A stretch of 64,000 nt of DNA from Anaerosolibacter sp. (GCF_029240175.1 NZ_JARBTM010000026.1:37058-101057), one strand, 5' to 3'. Positions 34,849-45,022 are shown, counted from the first letter of the stretch. The notes: generated from the letters alone by a model not told the origin. Numbers and translations: made by a program.

Positions 34849-37014
34849 TTATTCTTCTTCACATTCCACTGCTATTTCTTGTTGTAATGTAGAATGGTTT
34901 GATAAAACAGGTCGAAATATTGGTGCCGTCTTTTCCTCATCATATCTCTTCCTGGTATGGTAAGCTGCCTCACAGAAATAGCTTTGTGAATCGATTCGCT
35001 TCTTTCCTCTTCGGTCTATTTTTTTGTACCTTCCTTCACGATTCAGCAGCCTTGCCTTTACTGTGTCTGTTAAGTTCATATTTAAAATCTCTATCACCCG
35101 CTGACGCAACAGCTTATCCTCCACGGGAAAGAGCAATTCTACTCTATGATCTAAATTTCGAGGCATCCAGTCTGCACTCGATAAAAAAATATCCTCATTT
35201 CCATTATTGTAGAAATAAAAAATTCTGCTGTGCTCTAAAAACCTTCCCACAATACTTCTCACGGTAATATTTTCACTAATATTAGGTATTCCTGGCTTTA
35301 AGCAGCAGATCCCCCGTACAATTAGATCAACTTTTACCCCGGCAATAGAAGCTCTATACAGCATCATAATTAACTCCGTATCAACGAGGGAATTCATCTT
35401 GGCAATAATGTGTCCACTTTTTCCATCCATGGCATTTCTTATTTCATTTTCTATCAATTGGATAAACCTTTTTCTAAGTCCCTTTGGGGCAGCCTCCAAC
35501 CTGTGCCACCCAGGGGGTTCCGAGTATCCTGAGAGCATATTGAACAAAGCCGAAGCGTCGGCACCATAATATTCATTACAGGTAAATAATCCTATATCCG
35601 TATAGAAATCTGCCGTAATGTCATTATAATTTCCCGTTCCCAAATGAACGTATCTCCGAACCCCATGGGATTCCATTCTTACCACCAAGGTAATCTTACA
35701 ATGGGTTTTGAGGCCAACCAAGCCATAGATCACGTGACAGCCTGCCTTTTCCAAGCGTTTTGCCCATTGTATGTTGTTCTCTTCATCAAACCGCGCCTTT
35801 ACTTCTACAAGGACTGTCACTTGTTTTCCTCTTTCGGCAGCTTCTGCCAATGCCTTGACGATGGGCGAATCTCCACTGACACGATAGAGGGTTTGTTTGA
35901 TCGCTAGTACCTTTGGGTCCCCAGCCGCTCTACGAACAAAGGCTGCAACAGGTTCAAAGGATTCAAAGGGATGATGCAGCAAAATATCCCCTTTGCGTAT
36001 AGCACGGAAAATATTTTCCTCTTCTAAGAAAGCCCGCGGTATTTGAGGAACATAATGGGGATACTTCAATCCTTCATACCCCTCTAAATCATACATCTTC
36101 ATAAGAAAAGTCAGATCTATTGGACCGTTGATATAGTATATATCTCCGTGATGAATTTCTAAAACTGTCTTAAGGATATCTACCAACCGTTCATCCATAT
36201 GGAAATCCACCTCTAGTCGTATGGCAGAACCCCATTTCCTTTTCTTTAATGATTTTTCAATCTCCATCAACAAATCTTCCGCTTCCTCCTCTTGTATGCT
36301 TAAATCTGCATCTCGAGTGATTCTATATGGATATGCACAGATCACATCGTGCCCAGCAAATAGCCTTCCAATGAACATGGCCACAATCTCCTCTAGAAAA
36401 ATAAAGCTTTTTCTTGCTGACTTTTCTCCTGGCAATGGAACCATTCTAGGCAGTACGGATGGAATCTGTACCGTTGCGAAGGTGAAATCTTTTTCAGGTT
36501 TTTTTTTGTCAATTAAAATCCCTAGATTTAGACTTTTATTTAAAATTAACGGAAAGGGCCTGCTGGAGTCTACCGCCATAGGTGTTAACACAGGATATAC
36601 CACTTCCGTAAAATAGTTTTCTAGATAATTTCTTTGGGAAAGGGTTAAACTTTCTCTATCTGCTATCAAAACATCATTTTTCTTTAGCCCAGGAACAAGG
36701 GCACGATGAAACGAGGTATATTGTTCATCTACCATTTTATGCGTTCTAAGGGATATTCTCTTTAATTGCTGTTTTGGTGTCAATCCCGAAGGGTCCGGTC
36801 TGTGAAAACCAACGTGCACCTGCTGTTTTAGAGAAGCAACGCGAATCATAAAAAATTCATCAAGATTGGAGCTTACAATGGCCAGAAATTTTAAGCGCTC
36901 AAAAAGAGGATTTTTACTGTTTCTCGCTTCTTGCAGAACACGATCATTGAATTCTAACCAACTCAATTCTCGATTGATAAAATGCTCCATAGGTTGATCA
37001 TTGACTTTAGCCAT
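34849..37014 (-). CDS. ppk1: Polyphosphate kinase 1
   Basis: Polymerises inorganic polyphosphate from ATP reversibly. 721 residues: PP kinase N-terminal domain (FINRELSWLEFNDRVLQEA), middle domain (AVDSSRPFPLILNKSLNLG), and PLD-like catalytic domains with HLGTGNYNDITADFYTDIGLFT and KTHCKITLVVR, containing the conserved active-site His. Starts at an ATG in the minus unit ppk-ppx, divergent from the esterase gene at 37277. The C-terminal tail (RKKRID..., EECEE) is short and acidic. Confidence 0.95.
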   Translation of the reverse strand: MAKVNDQPMEHFINRELSWLEFNDRVLQEARNSKNPLFERLKFLAIVSSNLDEFFMIRVASLKQQVHVGFHRPDPSGLTPKQQLKRISLRTHKMVDEQYTSFHRALVPGLKKNDVLIADRESLTLSQRNYLENYFTEVVYPVLTPMAVDSSRPFPLILNKSLNLGILIDKKKPEKDFTFATVQIPSVLPRMVPLPGEKSARKSFIFLEEIVAMFIGRLFAGHDVICAYPYRITRDADLSIQEEEAEDLLMEIEKSLKKRKWGSAIRLEVDFHMDERLVDILKTVLEIHHGDIYYINGPIDLTFLMKMYDLEGYEGLKYPHYVPQIPRAFLEEENIFRAIRKGDILLHHPFESFEPVAAFVRRAAGDPKVLAIKQTLYRVSGDSPIVKALAEAAERGKQVTVLVEVKARFDEENNIQWAKRLEKAGCHVIYGLVGLKTHCKITLVVRMESHGVRRYVHLGTGNYNDITADFYTDIGLFTCNEYYGADASALFNMLSGYSEPPGWHRLEAAPKGLRKRFIQLIENEIRNAMDGKSGHIIAKMNSLVDTELIMMLYRASIAGVKVDLIVRGICCLKPGIPNISENITVRSIVGRFLEHSRIFYFYNNGNEDIFLSSADWMPRNLDHRVELLFPVEDKLLRQRVIEILNMNLTDTVKARLLNREGRYKKIDRRGKKRIDSQSYFCEAAYHTRKRYDEEKTAPIFRPVLSNHSTLQQEIAVECEEE

Positions 37015-37276
37015 GTCTTATCATCCTCTTCAACTTTAATGGGACTCCCTCCGCAATCTCCGTTCTCAAAAATTGAGCGTCCCCATCCATAGTCCATATG
37101 ATATCACTTCTTCTCATTCTTTCTGAGCCTCCCAATGGCAAAATTACATATAGTTATGTTACCCATATTTTATTCCCTCCATCATAATTGTTTTAAATTA
37201 TATCATAAGTACTACGGTTTTGTGTCAATACTATAACTATGACAGATATGATTTGACAGAAAGGAGCTGATATCCT

Positions 37277-37948
37277 TTGAAAGGTTGTTTACTGCTTCAT
37301 GGTTTCACCGGTGGATCTTGTGACATGGCTCCCCTTGGAGATATGTTCAATAGAGAGAATATTATCACCCATTGTCCTACCCTCCATGGCCATGACAATC
37401 CGAAAAAAGATCTTCATCGATCGACTTACCTTGATTGGATCGCATCGGCCCAACAAGGATACGAAGAGTTATCTCGCCAATGCAGTGAGATTGCAGTCAT
37501 AGGCTTCTCCATGGGTGGATTGCTTGCCTTCCATTTAACCCAGCAGTATCAGCCAAAGTGCATGGTAACCATGGGTACCCCTATATACTGCCTAGACGGA
37601 ATAAATATCTTTGAAGATATCTCCCATGCTGTCAAAAGTAAAAACTATCTTCGCCTCCTTGACTATACAACGTTCTTCAGAATTCCTTTAAAAGCTAATT
37701 ATCACTTTGTCAAAACACTGCGTTCCGCAAAACCCTTGGTGAAAAAATTGAATGTTCCCTTGCTGGTAGTCCAGGGTAAAAAAGATCCTTTGGTCAGGGC
37801 AAGAAGCGCCCAATATATTTATGATCATGCACAAACCACTCAAAAAGAAATTAGATACTATGATCAGACCACCCATCGTTTTTGCGATAGCTTTGAAACA
37901 TCCATGATTTTTGAAGATATCGTCTCTTTTGTCTCAAACCATCTGTGA
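37277..37948 (+). CDS. Carboxylesterase / monoacylglycerol-lipase-like alpha/beta hydrolase
   Basis: A 223-residue hydrolase close to Est30-type carboxylesterases that act on short and medium acyl esters. Starts at a TTG with AAGGAG ten bases before. Visible motifs: oxyanion-hole LLHGFTGGSCDM, nucleophile elbow GFSMGG with Ser78, acidic QGKKDPLV and C-terminal catalytic His in TTHRFCDS. No signal peptide, so cytosolic. The next gene starts 58 bases later on the same strand, so these two are likely cotranscribed. Confidence 0.9.
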   Translation: MKGCLLLHGFTGGSCDMAPLGDMFNRENIITHCPTLHGHDNPKKDLHRSTYLDWIASAQQGYEELSRQCSEIAVIGFSMGGLLAFHLTQQYQPKCMVTMGTPIYCLDGINIFEDISHAVKSKNYLRLLDYTTFFRIPLKANYHFVKTLRSAKPLVKKLNVPLLVVQGKKDPLVRARSAQYIYDHAQTTQKEIRYYDQTTHRFCDSFETSMIFEDIVSFVSNHL

Positions 37949-38006
37949 GATTATCTAGCTATATGGTATGATAAAATAGAGTAAGAATAAAAGGAGTTGT
38001 TTTCCT

Positions 38007-38684
38007 ATGAAAATCCAGTTTCTTGGTCATGCATGCTTTTACATAGAGGAAGGTAACTTTAAAGCATTGATTGACCCTTTTTTATCTAGCAATCCCCAAG
38101 CACCAAAATCACTTCCTGACTTTCAGCATATTACCCATATTTTCGTGACCCATGGCCACGGTGATCACCTAGGTGATGCTGCCTTAATTTCTAGCAAAAG
38201 CAATGCCACTGTAATTACTAACTATGAAATTGCTTCTTACCTAGGCGGGAAGGACATTCCTACCCATGCCATGCATATCGGCGGTCGAACGAAGTTTGAC
38301 TTTGGTACTGTGAAGATGACGCCCGCCCTTCATGGTTCAGGGATAGAGACCATCGGCGGACTCATTTATGGAGGCAATCCCTGCGGCTTCGTTATTGAGG
38401 TTAATGCCAAAAAAATCTACCATGCCGGTGATACCGGTTTGACCATGGACATGCAATTATTAGAAACAGAAAATATCGATGTTGCCCTATTACCTATCGG
38501 TGGTAATTTTACCATGGACATTACAGATGCTGTGCGAGCTGTAGAATTTATCAAGCCAAAAAAAGTTATTCCTATGCACTATGATACGTTTCCTGTCATC
38601 AAAGCTGACCCTGGTGTTTTTAAAGACCGTGTAAAGGATGTAGAGGTAGTTTCCCTAAAGCCCGGTGAATCCTATAACTTTTAG
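38007..38684 (+). CDS. UPF0173-type metallo-hydrolase
   Basis: 225-residue beta-lactamase-fold hydrolase. Metal ligands are visible in [17 protein letters not shown], the [33 protein letters not shown] and [19 protein letters not shown] motifs typical of UPF0173. Substrate not established; related proteins are annotated metal-dependent hydrolases. AAAGGAG lies before the ATG. Likely cotranscribed with the esterase upstream. Confidence 0.9.
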   Translation: MKIQFLGHACFYIEEGNFKALIDPFLSSNPQAPKSLPDFQHITHIFVTHGHGDHLGDAALISSKSNATVITNYEIASYLGGKDIPTHAMHIGGRTKFDFGTVKMTPALHGSGIETIGGLIYGGNPCGFVIEVNAKKIYHAGDTGLTMDMQLLETENIDVALLPIGGNFTMDITDAVRAVEFIKPKKVIPMHYDTFPVIKADPGVFKDRVKDVEVVSLKPGESYNF

Positions 38685-38751
38685 TACCTTTTATATCTAA
38701 TGATAAATCCCCTATGATTTGATTCTCATGATCAAACCTTAGGGGATTTTC

Positions 38752-40131
38752 CTATCTATTCAAGTTTCTCACGAGCAGATTTTTGATACTTTCTCCATGT
38801 TCTAGAGATTCTAATCGTTTTAGACCTAAGCTGGTAATCAGCTCCAGTACATTATTGTTATCGAAGGGCGTTTTCATCGTTGTAGATTCGCTATAACGAT
38901 TTACTTTTTCCGTTGCCTTCTCAACCGAGGCAATGGTCCTGGGCCCGCCTACACAGCCGCCTACGCAACCCATGCCTTCAATAAAGTTGGCCTGAATCTC
39001 TCCTTCTAACAGCCTATGCAATCCCTCTTTACAGTCTTTGGCCCCATCAAAGCACACGGATTTAAAGGGAATATCCCTTTGGGTTACTCTTTCCACCGAT
39101 AGTTCTACTGCCTTACTTACACCGCCAGTCCGGGCGTATACTCGTCCAGAAAAGGAAGCTTCCTCTCGATCATCATCCTCCAATGTTTCCAAATCAATTT
39201 CCAATGCCCCAAAGATTTCATGAAGCTCTCTAAAGGTCAATACATAATCGATGGCATCCTTTAAATCTTCAATCTTTGCCTCAGCTTTTTTAGCAATACA
39301 TGGCCCGATAAAAACAACCTTGGCATTTGGATTTAAAGCTTTTACTACCCTTCCTGATGCAATCATAGGTGATACAGAGGGAGATACATGATCTTCAATA
39401 TCCTTAAAGTTCTTCTGTATCAGTCCTACCCACACAGGACAACAGCAGCTTGTAATAAAAAAATCCTTTTCTGTTTTTACCATATGATCAAACTCATAGG
39501 CTTCTTTTACCGTCAAGATATCTGCAAATACTGCGACCTCAATCATATCTGTGAATCCCATCCACTTTAAGGCAGCCCGCAGCTTCCCTGGTGTCATATT
39601 GTCTCCCAATTGACCTACATAAGCCGGCGCAATGGTAGCATATATGGGTTGTTTCTTATCTTGAAGCATCTTTATGAAAGGAATGAACTCAATCTTATCA
39701 GAAATGGCGCCTAATGGACATTCACCCATACACTTTCCGCAGCCAAGACATTTGTGCTCTCCCTTCGTACAGTCTAAGTGACCCCTTGGACATTCCTCAT
39801 CATAGGTATCTTCTCCATGGTATCGATGGCATTCATCACAAATATTTTCTATTACTGCAACCAAAGGACTTTCCACTTGACTCAGCTGTAATGCCTTTTC
39901 TACGTCCTCTATGAGGCTGTGCTCTTCACGACTAGGATCTACTCCCATGGCCATCCGTATATAATTTCTTACAATTTTCCGTTCCTTTTCATCGTCAGCT
40001 TTTTCTCCGAGTATTTGATCTGGCAATTCTTCAATTCCTTCTTCTAGCCTTCCCTGCCATGCTAACTTGGCTACCTCTTTAAAAATCGACATCCTATATT
40101 TTTGCAATCGATTGTTCGTAGTATTTTCCAT
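38752..40131 (-). CDS. [FeFe]-hydrogenase-like protein with 4Fe-4S domain
   Basis: 459 residues from an ATG at 40131, chosen because GGAGG lies five bases upstream; a longer frame to 40197 is less likely. N-terminal Cys clusters (CDECHRYHG, ECPRGHLDC, CLGCGKCMGECPLGAI) can hold [4Fe-4S] centres. The C-terminal part has the three H-cluster loops: FITSCCCPVW, FIGPCIAKKAEA and EGMGCVGGCVGGPR, retaining the four cluster cysteines. The L1 loop has three Cys in a row and L3 reads GGPR. It lacks the long HydA accessory chain. No maturation genes lie nearby. Likely a group C/D-type or sensory relative; H2 activity is not shown by sequence. Lies downstream of a transporter gene on the same strand, separated by a terminator. 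Confidence 0.85.
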   Translation of the reverse strand: MENTTNNRLQKYRMSIFKEVAKLAWQGRLEEGIEELPDQILGEKADDEKERKIVRNYIRMAMGVDPSREEHSLIEDVEKALQLSQVESPLVAVIENICDECHRYHGEDTYDEECPRGHLDCTKGEHKCLGCGKCMGECPLGAISDKIEFIPFIKMLQDKKQPIYATIAPAYVGQLGDNMTPGKLRAALKWMGFTDMIEVAVFADILTVKEAYEFDHMVKTEKDFFITSCCCPVWVGLIQKNFKDIEDHVSPSVSPMIASGRVVKALNPNAKVVFIGPCIAKKAEAKIEDLKDAIDYVLTFRELHEIFGALEIDLETLEDDDREEASFSGRVYARTGGVSKAVELSVERVTQRDIPFKSVCFDGAKDCKEGLHRLLEGEIQANFIEGMGCVGGCVGGPRTIASVEKATEKVNRYSESTTMKTPFDNNNVLELITSLGLKRLESLEHGESIKNLLVRNLNR

Positions 40132-40207
40132 AACAGCCTCCTGTAATGATGCATATTCTCTTATATTTTCACTCTTACAAGGCACATTTATGCTCATTAT
40201 GGAATAA

Positions 40208-40246
40208 ATAGCAAAAGACCTACAATCGTAGGTCTTTCACAAAAAT
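40208..40246 (-). terminator. Terminator downstream of the YfcC-type transporter
   Basis: AAAAGACCTAC/GTAGGTCTTT stem with AATC loop, ending six bases before the transporter stop on the minus strand and upstream of the hydrogenase-like gene. Confidence 0.75.
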
Positions 40247-40251
40247 CAATT

Positions 40252-41790
40252 TTAGTTATATCCAATCGCCACTGCCACAAACATAAATATGGAAGCAACC
40301 ACAAACAATGCAGCTTGCATTTTGATTTGCCATTTAGCCCAATCTCCCCAGCTCATTCTAGCTACACCCAGCACACCCATTAAACAGCCGGAAGTTGGTA
40401 CAATTAGGTTTGTAAAACCATCACCAAGCTGAAATGCCAATACAGCTACCTGTCTTGTTACCCCCACGATATCTGCTAAAGGTGCCATTAATGGCATGGT
40501 TAACGCAGCTTGACCAGAGCCTGATACAACAAAGAAATTGAATACAGACTGGAAGATATACATAAACCACGCAGAAATCATAGGCGGAAGATTTCCTACC
40601 GCACTTCCCATACTATGGAGAATCGTGTTTAGAACCGTTCCACTGGCAGGATCTGTTCCTCCTAAAATGATGATAATCCCCTTTGCCATACCTACAACCA
40701 TGGCTGCCCCCACAAGGTCCGCAGCCCCGCTTTGGAAAGAAGAAGCAATATCATCCAGCTTCATATCATTTAACTTGAAAATCACTCCGATAATACCCGC
40801 TATAAGGCCCATTACGAAAAATTGGGAAGCCAATTCTGGAATATAATAACCTTTCTTCACAACACCCCAAATTGTCCAAACCACTGTCAAGGCGATTGTC
40901 AATAATACCAATCCATGACCCGTTGTAAATTTTGTTTCAAAATGATCTTTCCCTTGAAAATCATTTCTATAGTATGCATCAGACTCATAGCATACAGACG
41001 CCAATGGGTTTTTTTTAATTTTTCTTGCATATACCATGGTATATGCAATACCGATGGCAGTAAACACCACCCACGCCACCATTCTTAATCCTGCACCTGA
41101 CATTACGGGTACGCCTGACACACCTTGCGCTACTGCCAAGCTGAATGGATTCATCCAAGATGCAGCAAACCCGATTTGCGTAGCCACATAGGTGATACAT
41201 ACTCCCACAATGGCATCATATCCCATGGCAATCACCAATGGTACCAGAATCATAGCAAAGGGAATCGCCTCTTCACCCATGCCGAATACAGCCCCACCTA
41301 GGGAGAATAGAATAAATATTACAGGTAGAATAATAACTTCCATCCCTTTTGTCTTGCTGATCATCGCCAAGATACCGGCTTCTACTGCCCCTGTTTTTAA
41401 TACGATCCCAAAGGCACCTCCGATGACCAAAATAAATGCAACAATACCTACAGCAGAACCCCATTTATCCCCAGAAACAAGACCCTCAAACACATAGTTC
41501 AACATCCCTATGCCGCCAAAATCTTCCGTTCCGAAAATAGGAACCGGGTTTTTCACAGTGTTTCCACTCTCATCCGTTACCAATCTAAAGCTGGCTGGAT
41601 CGAGCACTGTTTTTGTCTTTTCACTTTCCCCCTGCATATACTTTACCTCTTGGACATCAAACTGCCCTACAGGAACTGTATACGTTAAAATAGCACACAA
41701 TAAAATTACGGCAAAAATGATGACATAGGTATGGGGCACCTTCACCGCCTTCGGCTTCTTTTCTTGCTTTTCCTTCACTTCAACTGACAT
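40252..41790 (-). CDS. YfcC-family integral membrane transporter
   Basis: 512 residues with about twelve hydrophobic segments and the YfcC look: VPHTYVIIFAVILLCAILTYTVPVGQF at the N-terminus, IVAFILVIGGAFGIVLKTGAVEAGI, FGMGEEAIPFAMILVPLV and FVVSGSGQAALTMPLMAPLAD. Relatives include arginine/ornithine-type and short-chain substrates; which one this carries is unknown. Promoter: a sigma-54-like -24/-12 element upstream at 41839-41854. Stands alone. Confidence 0.88.
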   Translation of the reverse strand: MSVEVKEKQEKKPKAVKVPHTYVIIFAVILLCAILTYTVPVGQFDVQEVKYMQGESEKTKTVLDPASFRLVTDESGNTVKNPVPIFGTEDFGGIGMLNYVFEGLVSGDKWGSAVGIVAFILVIGGAFGIVLKTGAVEAGILAMISKTKGMEVIILPVIFILFSLGGAVFGMGEEAIPFAMILVPLVIAMGYDAIVGVCITYVATQIGFAASWMNPFSLAVAQGVSGVPVMSGAGLRMVAWVVFTAIGIAYTMVYARKIKKNPLASVCYESDAYYRNDFQGKDHFETKFTTGHGLVLLTIALTVVWTIWGVVKKGYYIPELASQFFVMGLIAGIIGVIFKLNDMKLDDIASSFQSGAADLVGAAMVVGMAKGIIIILGGTDPASGTVLNTILHSMGSAVGNLPPMISAWFMYIFQSVFNFFVVSGSGQAALTMPLMAPLADIVGVTRQVAVLAFQLGDGFTNLIVPTSGCLMGVLGVARMSWGDWAKWQIKMQAALFVVASIFMFVAVAIGYN

Positions 41791-41838
41791 GCATTAGTCC
41801 CTCCTTATAAATAGATAATGAATTGCAAACATGAATAA

Positions 41839-41854
41839 TGCATGAACTATGCCA
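41839..41854 (-). promoter_or_regulatory. Candidate sigma-54 promoter upstream of the YfcC gene
   Basis: On the minus strand TGGCATAGTTCATGCA: GG and GC dinucleotides with 10 intervening bases as for -24/-12 promoters; the -12 half has A in place of the first T. It lies 49 bases before the start codon. Confidence 0.4.
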
Positions 41855-41953
41855 ATCATATTTTCGCTGATTGTACCATGATTATGGCATTCTTACAACC
41901 TTTTTGTCCTTTTTTGGCTCTTTATCTCATCCATTTGCAACCATTATACTTCT

Positions 41954-42010
41954 CCTGCACCCCTGATTTTTTATTTACTAGGAAAGTAGAACTTCCTAGT
42001 AAATAAAAAA
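41954..42010 (-). repeat. Partial second copy of the hairpin element
   Basis: On the minus strand the hairpin TTTATTTACTAGGAA / TTCCTAGTAAATAAA is followed by a stretch ending in TCAGGGGTGCAGG, the same order as at 15089-15144 (H1 plus first box) with about 20 bases identical; the later hairpins are missing. The rest of the 321-base gap 41791-42111 holds the sigma-54-like promoter and no gene. Confidence 0.7.
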
Positions 42011-42111
42011 GAGACTACCATTTCTCAGCAGTCTCCGATTTTCGTGATAACAGATGTATATGGTTATGATCTATGGAACATCCCTTTACTTCCTGGAATC
42101 GCTTTATTGAT

Positions 42112-42627
42112 TTATACTAGCTGCTTTACTGCCTCTAGGGCCTTATCGTAGTCTGGCTGCGCTGCAACCTCGCCCACATACTCCACATATCGTACCACAT
42201 TTTCCTGATCGATAACGATAACGCCTCTCGCCAACAGCCGTAACTCTTCCAAAACAAATCCATATTGAAGGCCAAAGGATAAATCTCGATGATCTGACAA
42301 AGTAATCACCTTATCAATGCCCTTGGCACCGCAAAATCTTTTCTGAGCAAATGGAAGGTCCACACTAATGGTCAATATGACCACATCGCCTAATTCTGCA
42401 GCCTCTTCATTAAAGTGAATCGTTTGAAGCTCACACACGCCTGTATCTAGGGATGGTACCACACTAACAATTTTCACCTTGTTACCAGCATCCTTTAAAC
42501 TGTACAGCTGCATGTCATTGGTTAATACCGTAAAATCTGGCCCTTTATCGCCTACCTTTATTTCATTTCCCACCAAAGTCAAGGGATTCCCTTTCATGGT
42601 AACAATGCCTGTTCTTTTTGTATTCAT
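42112..42627 (-). CDS. tpx: Thiol peroxidase Tpx
   Basis: Atypical 2-Cys peroxiredoxin reducing peroxides with thioredoxin. 171 residues with the peroxidatic Cys65 in PSLDTGVCELQT and the resolving Cys99 in AQKRFCGAKG, plus the GEVAAQPDYDKAL C-terminus. The start codon at 42627 has AGGAGAG upstream. With the Sec-peroxiredoxin at 14562 it gives two peroxide-scavenging enzymes in the window. Confidence 0.95.
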   Translation of the reverse strand: MNTKRTGIVTMKGNPLTLVGNEIKVGDKGPDFTVLTNDMQLYSLKDAGNKVKIVSVVPSLDTGVCELQTIHFNEEAAELGDVVILTISVDLPFAQKRFCGAKGIDKVITLSDHRDLSFGLQYGFVLEELRLLARGVIVIDQENVVRYVEYVGEVAAQPDYDKALEAVKQLV

Positions 42628-42770
42628 CAGCTTGCTCTCCTCTCAAAGATCATTTTCCTTTAACATTATACCCTTCACCGCCATAGATAATCATTTTCGT
42701 TATCAAATATACATATATACATATATATAAAAAGAGAATTCTTCAGTGAAAAGAATTCTCTTTTATGCGA

Positions 42771-44285
42771 CTAGCTCTCTTTGTTTTCTTCTGACAATGT
42801 CACTATCGGCTTAATAGCCACACTCTCCAGCTTGGTAGGATCAATTTTCTTTGACTTTAACATCTCTAGCAGATTGATTCCCGTAACGGCATCAACAGTT
42901 TCAGGCAAGGATGACATGATATCTGTTACATAGGAAGTTATCTTCCCTGCACCCTTTCCACCTTCTCCAGAATCTACAATGACAATCTTCTCTGTCTTTG
43001 ATAATGGCTCTGCAATAGCCTTTGCCAGTTCTGGCAGTTTCTCAATAATCATCTGGGTCACCGCAGCCTCATTGTACTGCTTATATGCTTCAGCCTTCTT
43101 CATCATAGCTTCTGCTTCAGCTTTACCCTTCTCACGAATAATTTCTACCTCAGCCATACCTTCTGCTTTTCGAGCGTCGGCTCGTGCCTGGCCCTCCAAA
43201 CGAATGGCATTGGCTTTTCCTTCAGCATCTTGAATCTCTCTGTATTTCTCTGCTTCAGCTTGTTTCTCAGCCCGATACTTTTCAGCCTCAGCTTGTTTCT
43301 TAATTGTGGACTCCAATTCCTTTTCTTTTCTCAAAGCTTCTTGCTCAGCTAGCTCAATTTCTTTTTGCTTCCTGGCAATCTGAACCTGCATTTCTACATC
43401 CGTCAATTCTTTTTCTTTTTCTTTTTTTGTGATTTCTACCTGCATTTGGGTCTCTGTTACTTCTCTCTTTACTTTATTGGATTCAATTTCATAAGCTAGG
43501 TCAGAGCTTGCCTTGGCACTTTCCTGCTCTCTTCGATAGGCTTGCACCTTCAGTTCTTTTATCTTCTCGGATTCTGCTATTTGCGTTTGCGCGATCAGGC
43601 TGGCCGCTTCTCCTTCACGATTGGCTTCAGCTGTTTTGACTTTAGTTTCCATCCTTGCATTGGCTTCTGCAATCTCTGCATCTCTTTTTACCTCTGCTAT
43701 TCTTTTCTTACCCAAAGCTTCTAGATATCCGTTATTGTCTGAAATATCTCGAATTGTAAATGCTTTGATTTCAAGACCCATTTCAGCCAAATCTAGGGCT
43801 GCTACTTCTTGGACCTGAGAAGCAAATTTTTCCCTATTCTTATAAATATCTTCCACTGTCATGGTAGAAATAATCTCTCTTAATTTTCCTTCCAATACAT
43901 CCCTAGCAGTTTCCTTAATTACCTCGATGGTCTCTTTCTCATTTCCCGTGTTAAACTGCTCCATGGCTGCCAATATGGATTCTCTATCGGATTTAACCTT
44001 CATAACGGCAACCCCGTCAGCTTTGATATCTACACCTTGTTCTGTCAATGCTCCATCGGTTTTCACATAAATCTTCATGTTCTCCAAGGAGATTCTATCT
44101 GTTTTTTCAAAGAGAGGAATAACCAATCCCCCGCCCCCTGAAATAACACGTTTCTTCAAACCTGTTACAACCAGTGCCTTATCCTGTGATACCTTACGCC
44201 ACATGGTTACAATACCAACCATCAGTAAAATCACCACTGCGACAATAAGAATTGGTACCACCCCTACGAATCCTGTAATGTTCAT
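42771..44285 (-). CDS. floT: Flotillin family protein (SPFH domain)
   Basis: 504 residues. An N-terminal hydrophobic anchor (about 5-25, GVVPILIVAVVILLMVGIVTMW) precedes an SPFH domain (about 30-200) and a long coiled coil rich in EAE/KRE repeats (about 205-400), as in YuaG/FloT. Such proteins form membrane microdomain scaffolds. The first of a two-gene unit with the NfeD-like partner, whose start touches its upstream neighbour (44285/44286), as in Bacillus yuaF-yuaG though order differs. Confidence 0.93.
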   Translation of the reverse strand: MNITGFVGVVPILIVAVVILLMVGIVTMWRKVSQDKALVVTGLKKRVISGGGGLVIPLFEKTDRISLENMKIYVKTDGALTEQGVDIKADGVAVMKVKSDRESILAAMEQFNTGNEKETIEVIKETARDVLEGKLREIISTMTVEDIYKNREKFASQVQEVAALDLAEMGLEIKAFTIRDISDNNGYLEALGKKRIAEVKRDAEIAEANARMETKVKTAEANREGEAASLIAQTQIAESEKIKELKVQAYRREQESAKASSDLAYEIESNKVKREVTETQMQVEITKKEKEKELTDVEMQVQIARKQKEIELAEQEALRKEKELESTIKKQAEAEKYRAEKQAEAEKYREIQDAEGKANAIRLEGQARADARKAEGMAEVEIIREKGKAEAEAMMKKAEAYKQYNEAAVTQMIIEKLPELAKAIAEPLSKTEKIVIVDSGEGGKGAGKITSYVTDIMSSLPETVDAVTGINLLEMLKSKKIDPTKLESVAIKPIVTLSEENKES

Positions 44286-44864
44286 TTACATGCCCCCTTT
44301 TTTTGTTCCATCTACATAGTAGACGTTTTTTTGTATATCTATGATTAGCACCTCTTCACCCACCTGTAAATCCTTACCTGAGAAGGATTTTGCAGGAGCT
44401 GAATAGGTGTTACCATTGATCGTATAGGTAATCTTCCCATATTTTCCTTCCCTTATGGGCACTGTCACTCGTCCCCGATACCCAATGACCCTGCTTTGGG
44501 CAACAGCACTGGTATTCTGAGCCTTATATAAAGGAACCATCACAAGATAATAGATAACAGCACAGAGGGCTAAAGCTCCTGCCAATGCCACAAGTACAAT
44601 GATGATGGGATGCCATTGCCCCTTATGTTGAAAAATCAATCCCAATCCTCCAAACGTTGTTAGGAAGGTGGCAATCATCATGGGTTTAAAGGGGGAAACT
44701 TGAGCATCAAACAGACCCTCATCATCAAAATCTATGTCTACCTCTATGAAGTCCAGCAGCTGGCCCAATAAAAAAGTAATCACTGAATATAAGACCCCTA
44801 CCCCAAAGAGAATATAAAAAAAGGCTGTCATCCACATCACCCCATCAATACAAATTTTTTCCAT
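44286..44864 (-). CDS. NfeD-like membrane protein, flotillin partner
   Basis: 192 residues with three to four membrane segments (about 13-36, 62-79, 87-110) and a C-terminal OB-fold domain (IGYRGRVTVPIREGKYGKITYTINGNTYSAPAKS, EEVLIIDIQKNVYYV). This is the YuaF/NfeD type found beside flotillin genes. The stop abuts the flotillin start, giving tight coupling. The assigned start at 44864 gives MEKICIDGVMW; an ATG at residue 10 or 12 is possible. Confidence 0.88.
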   Translation of the reverse strand: MEKICIDGVMWMTAFFYILFGVGVLYSVITFLLGQLLDFIEVDIDFDDEGLFDAQVSPFKPMMIATFLTTFGGLGLIFQHKGQWHPIIIVLVALAGALALCAVIYYLVMVPLYKAQNTSAVAQSRVIGYRGRVTVPIREGKYGKITYTINGNTYSAPAKSFSGKDLQVGEEVLIIDIQKNVYYVDGTKKGGM

Positions 44865-45022
44865 TTAAATTATACTACAGTAATATGGAAAAAAAGTTAC
44901 ATTACCATAAAATGTAATGCAACTGTAATATTTTTACTCATTTACATGATAGGGTATTGACTCGATTACCATTGGTATTCAAAATCCACAACCCGTATCA
45001 CAATAGAAAAAAGATGCGACAT

